A stretch of 64,000 nucleotides of DNA from assembly GCF_026343185.1 (NCBI RefSeq), contig NZ_JAPEMA010000003.1, positions 434,001 to 498,000 on the forward strand, given 5' to 3'. The stretch is from Streptomyces sp. NBC_00091. GTDB lineage: Bacteria > Actinomycetota > Actinomycetes > Streptomycetales > Streptomycetaceae. Position numbers and translations under genes: made by a program. The notes under the pieces were generated by a model, which saw nothing but the letters and a program-made list of their open reading frames with translations, ran no database searches and was not told the origin of the DNA. Of this stretch, positions 62,002 to 64,000 are shown in pieces (position 1 is the first letter of the stretch; the number at the start of each line of letters is the position of its first letter).

Positions 62002-63226
62002 GCCCGGGCTCCGCTCCCCCGCTCCCCCGCGCCCCGAGCACCCGCACCACCGGCCCCGTCACGGCCGTCGTCACCAGGGCCATCAGCACCAGGACGGTGA
62101 ACAGCTCCACCCCGATCACCCCCAGCCCGAGCCCGACGTTCAGCACCACCAGCTCCGTCACCCCCCGGCAGTTCATCAGCGCCCCCAGCAGCACGGCGTC
62201 CCCGCGCCGCTGCCCCACGGCCAGCGCCGCCACCGTCCCCGCACCCCACTTCGCGGCCACGGCCACCCCCAGCACCCCCGCCGCCCACAGCCAGGCCGCG
62301 CCGCCCCCCAGCGCCCCCACATCGGTCCGCAGCCCGCTCCCCACGAAGAACAGCGGCAGCAGCACCGGCACCGCGAACTCCCGCATCCGCCGCGCCGCCC
62401 GCTCGACCGCCTTCACCCCCCTCGGCACCACCGCCCCGAAGACGAACGCCCCGAACAGCGCGTGCACCCCCAGCGCCTCCGTCGCGTACGCGGCCACGCA
62501 GGTCCCGCCGAACAGCCCGACCAGCACCCCGCTCCCCCGGTCCGGCCCCCACCGCTCCGCGGCCCGGGCGAGCAGCGGCCGCACCCCCCACCACATCCCC
62601 GCCACGAACCCCGCTGCCAGGGCGGCCCGCCACAGCCCGGCCCCCGCCCCACCACCGCCCGCCACGGCCACCACCACCGCGAGCAGGCACCAGGCGACCA
62701 CGTCCACCACCGCCGCGCAGGCCATCGCCAGCGCCCCCACCGGCGTCCCGTACAGCCCCTGCTCGGTGAGGATCCGCGCCAGCACCGGAAAGGCGGTGAC
62801 GCTCAGCGCCACCGCCACGAACAGAACGAACTCCGCCCGGCCCACCCCCTCCGGCGCGAAGGGGCCGTACAACCCGAGCGCCAGCAACCCCCCGCACGCC
62901 AGCGGCACCCACACGCTCGCCTGGCTCACCACCACCACGGCCCGCCCGAGCCCCCGCAGCATCCCGAGGTCCAGCTCCAGCCCCACCAAGAACATGAAGA
63001 CGACCAGCCCGAGGCCCCCCAGCTCCCCGAGATGGGGAAGCACCTCGGCGGGCAGCAGCCACCGCTGCCCCGCCGGCCAGACCCACCCCGCCAACGAGGG
63101 CCCGAGCAGGATCCCCACGGCGATCTCCCCGACCACCGCCGGCTGCCCGAGCCTGCGCGCCACCGCGCCGCCCACCCCGCACGCGAGAACCACCACCGCC
63201 ACGGCGATCAGCACTCCACCCGCCAC
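61997..63226 (-). CDS. Kef-type cation:proton antiporter
   Basis: A 409-residue CPA2-family membrane protein with about twelve helices and no C-terminal TrkA/RCK domain. GQPAVVGEIAVGILLGPSLAGW is the family N-terminal segment; FPVLARILTEQGLYG and CRGVTELVVLNVGLGLGVI match conserved helices. May keep ion or pH balance or, as in some antibiotic loci, confer resistance. Start ATG or GTG 63226. Confidence 0.88.
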   Translation of the reverse strand: MAGGVLIAVAVVVLACGVGGAVARRLGQPAVVGEIAVGILLGPSLAGWVWPAGQRWLLPAEVLPHLGELGGLGLVVFMFLVGLELDLGMLRGLGRAVVVVSQASVWVPLACGGLLALGLYGPFAPEGVGRAEFVLFVAVALSVTAFPVLARILTEQGLYGTPVGALAMACAAVVDVVAWCLLAVVVAVAGGGGAGAGLWRAALAAGFVAGMWWGVRPLLARAAERWGPDRGSGVLVGLFGGTCVAAYATEALGVHALFGAFVFGAVVPRGVKAVERAARRMREFAVPVLLPLFFVGSGLRTDVGALGGGAAWLWAAGVLGVAVAAKWGAGTVAALAVGQRRGDAVLLGALMNCRGVTELVVLNVGLGLGVIGVELFTVLVLMALVTTAVTGPVVRVLGARGSGGAEPGR

Positions 63227-63278
63227 AGCCCCCTCCTGCCCCGGTCCTCCCGAACCGGAAACAGCGAGCGGTCCTACT

Positions 63279-64000
63279 TCAGGAGGTCACCCGCCGGGCC
63301 ACCAACAGCCCGATCCCGTCCAGGATCCGCTCCAGCCCGAACCGCAACGCCTGGTCCTGCCCCCCGTGCTCGGCGACCGAAGCCAGCGCCGCCGCCAGCG
63401 CCGGATACTCCTCCCCGCGCAGCCGCACCACCTCCCCCAACACGGCCCCGAGCTCCGCGTCCGGCCCCCCGGCCCCGCCCATCGCCCGCTCCTGCTCCGC
63501 GATGCCCCGCACGTGCCCGGCCAGCAGCACCATCGCGTCCATCGCCTCGGCCCCGCTCAGCCCGCACCCCTCCAGCGCGGCGAGCGCCCGCTCCATCCAC
63601 CCGACCTCCCGCGGCCCGAGCGCCCGCGCCCCCACGGTGGCGTCCAGCAGCCACGGATGCGCCCGGAACCCGGCGAGCAGCTCCCGCGCCCACACCCCGA
63701 GCCGCTCCCGCCAGCCGTCCCCCACCGCCGCCAACGCGGCATCCAGCGCCACCGCCGGATCCGGCATCGCGGCCTCCGCCATCAGCGCGACGAGCTCCGC
63801 CTTCCCCGGCACGTACCGGTAGAGGGCCATCTTGGTGACCGCCAGCTCCCCCGCCACCCGCTGCATGGACACACCGCCCAGCCCCTCCGCATCGGCGATC
63901 CCGACCCCCGCGGCGGCGATCCCCTCCAGCGTCAGCCCCCGCCGAGGCCCCCGCGCCGGCGTCACCGGCGGCCCCCACAACAACCGCACCGCCGCACCCC
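63279..64000 (-). CDS. TetR-family regulator (5' end may run off the window)
   Basis: At least 236 residues: HTH RRGLTLEGIAAAGVGIADAEGLGGVSMQRVAGELAVTKMALYRYVPGKAEL followed by a TetR_C-type ligand domain. The frame stays open to position 64000 and the residues before the visible GTG 63989 (VRLLWGPPV) look like family sequence, so the true start may lie beyond the edge. It is 52 bp upstream of the antiporter on the same strand and probably controls it. Confidence 0.85.
   Translation of the reverse strand, partial: GAAVRLLWGPPVTPARGPRRGLTLEGIAAAGVGIADAEGLGGVSMQRVAGELAVTKMALYRYVPGKAELVALMAEAAMPDPAVALDAALAAVGDGWRERLGVWARELLAGFRAHPWLLDATVGARALGPREVGWMERALAALEGCGLSGAEAMDAMVLLAGHVRGIAEQERAMGGAGGPDAELGAVLGEVVRLRGEEYPALAAALASVAEHGGQDQALRFGLERILDGIGLLVARRVTS

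Overview
The window is Streptomyces-type DNA: very high G+C, GGAGG-like ribosome sites, ATGA/GTGA overlaps between genes, and several families typical of streptomycetes (SARP activators, AfsA-like and ArpA-like proteins). Almost all of it is secondary-metabolite territory. It reads as an angucycline-type aromatic (type II) polyketide locus with an indigoidine-type NRPS module embedded in it and a large gamma-butyrolactone (GBL)-style regulatory block on the right. From memory only, the mixture (angucycline genes, indigoidine synthetase, a JadR1-like regulator, several SARPs, an AfsA/ArpA pair, a lone deoxyhexose 3-dehydratase) recalls the auricin locus of Streptomyces lavendulae/aureofaciens CCM 3239. 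This was not checked against any database.

Layout. 0-6.8 kb: a coupled operon (DegT-family protein, KS-alpha, CLF running off the left edge) divergent from ketoreductase, aromatase and an SDR, then metK. 7-10.4 kb: an island of a GNAT, a split XRE/TPR regulator and four small unrecognised genes. 10.6-22.4 kb: a hydroxyacyl-CoA dehydrogenase, a SARP, the indigoidine synthetase, and a phosphoribosyl set (PRPP synthetase, ene-reductase, pseudouridine-5'-phosphate glycosidase, tautomerase, EamA exporter, uracil phosphoribosyltransferase, TrpF-like barrel). 22.6-31.2 kb: one long operon with MFS pump, ACP-like protein, PPTase, acyltransferase, acyl-CoA carboxylase beta and epsilon, NDP-hexose 3-dehydratase, SnoaL-like protein and hydrolase. 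31.3-39.2 kb: the angucycline core operon (FAD monooxygenase, TetR, cyclase, KS-alpha, CLF, ACP, FAD-monooxygenase/SDR fusion). 39.5-50.9 kb: regulators (HTH protein, atypical response regulator, ArpA-like TetR, two SARPs, AfsA-like enzyme, GBL-receptor-like TetR), with a second aromatase and ACP among them. 50.9-58.3 kb: general metabolic genes. 58.3-61.8 kb: a second SARP/SARP pair with two more ArpA-like TetRs. 62-64 kb: antiporter and TetR.

How it may work together. The core PKS set plus ketoreductase, aromatase and cyclase would make a reduced, cyclised decaketide tailored by the PgaE/PgaM-type oxygenases. The 22.6-31.2 kb operon would supply acyl units, carrier-protein activation, export and one step of a deoxysugar. 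The second KS-alpha/CLF, ACP and aromatase suggest either a second polyketide or a hybrid with a distinct starter. The NRPS module would make the glutamine-derived indigoidine precursor, and its phosphoribosyl neighbours suggest a ribosylated or C-nucleoside branch. Operator-like boxes sharing the core CGGTTTGTCAA sit before the response regulator/TetR pair and before two SARPs. A separate TGAC-type repeat array is shared by the SARP next to the NRPS and the TrpF-led operon, so two regulatory circuits can be read from the DNA.
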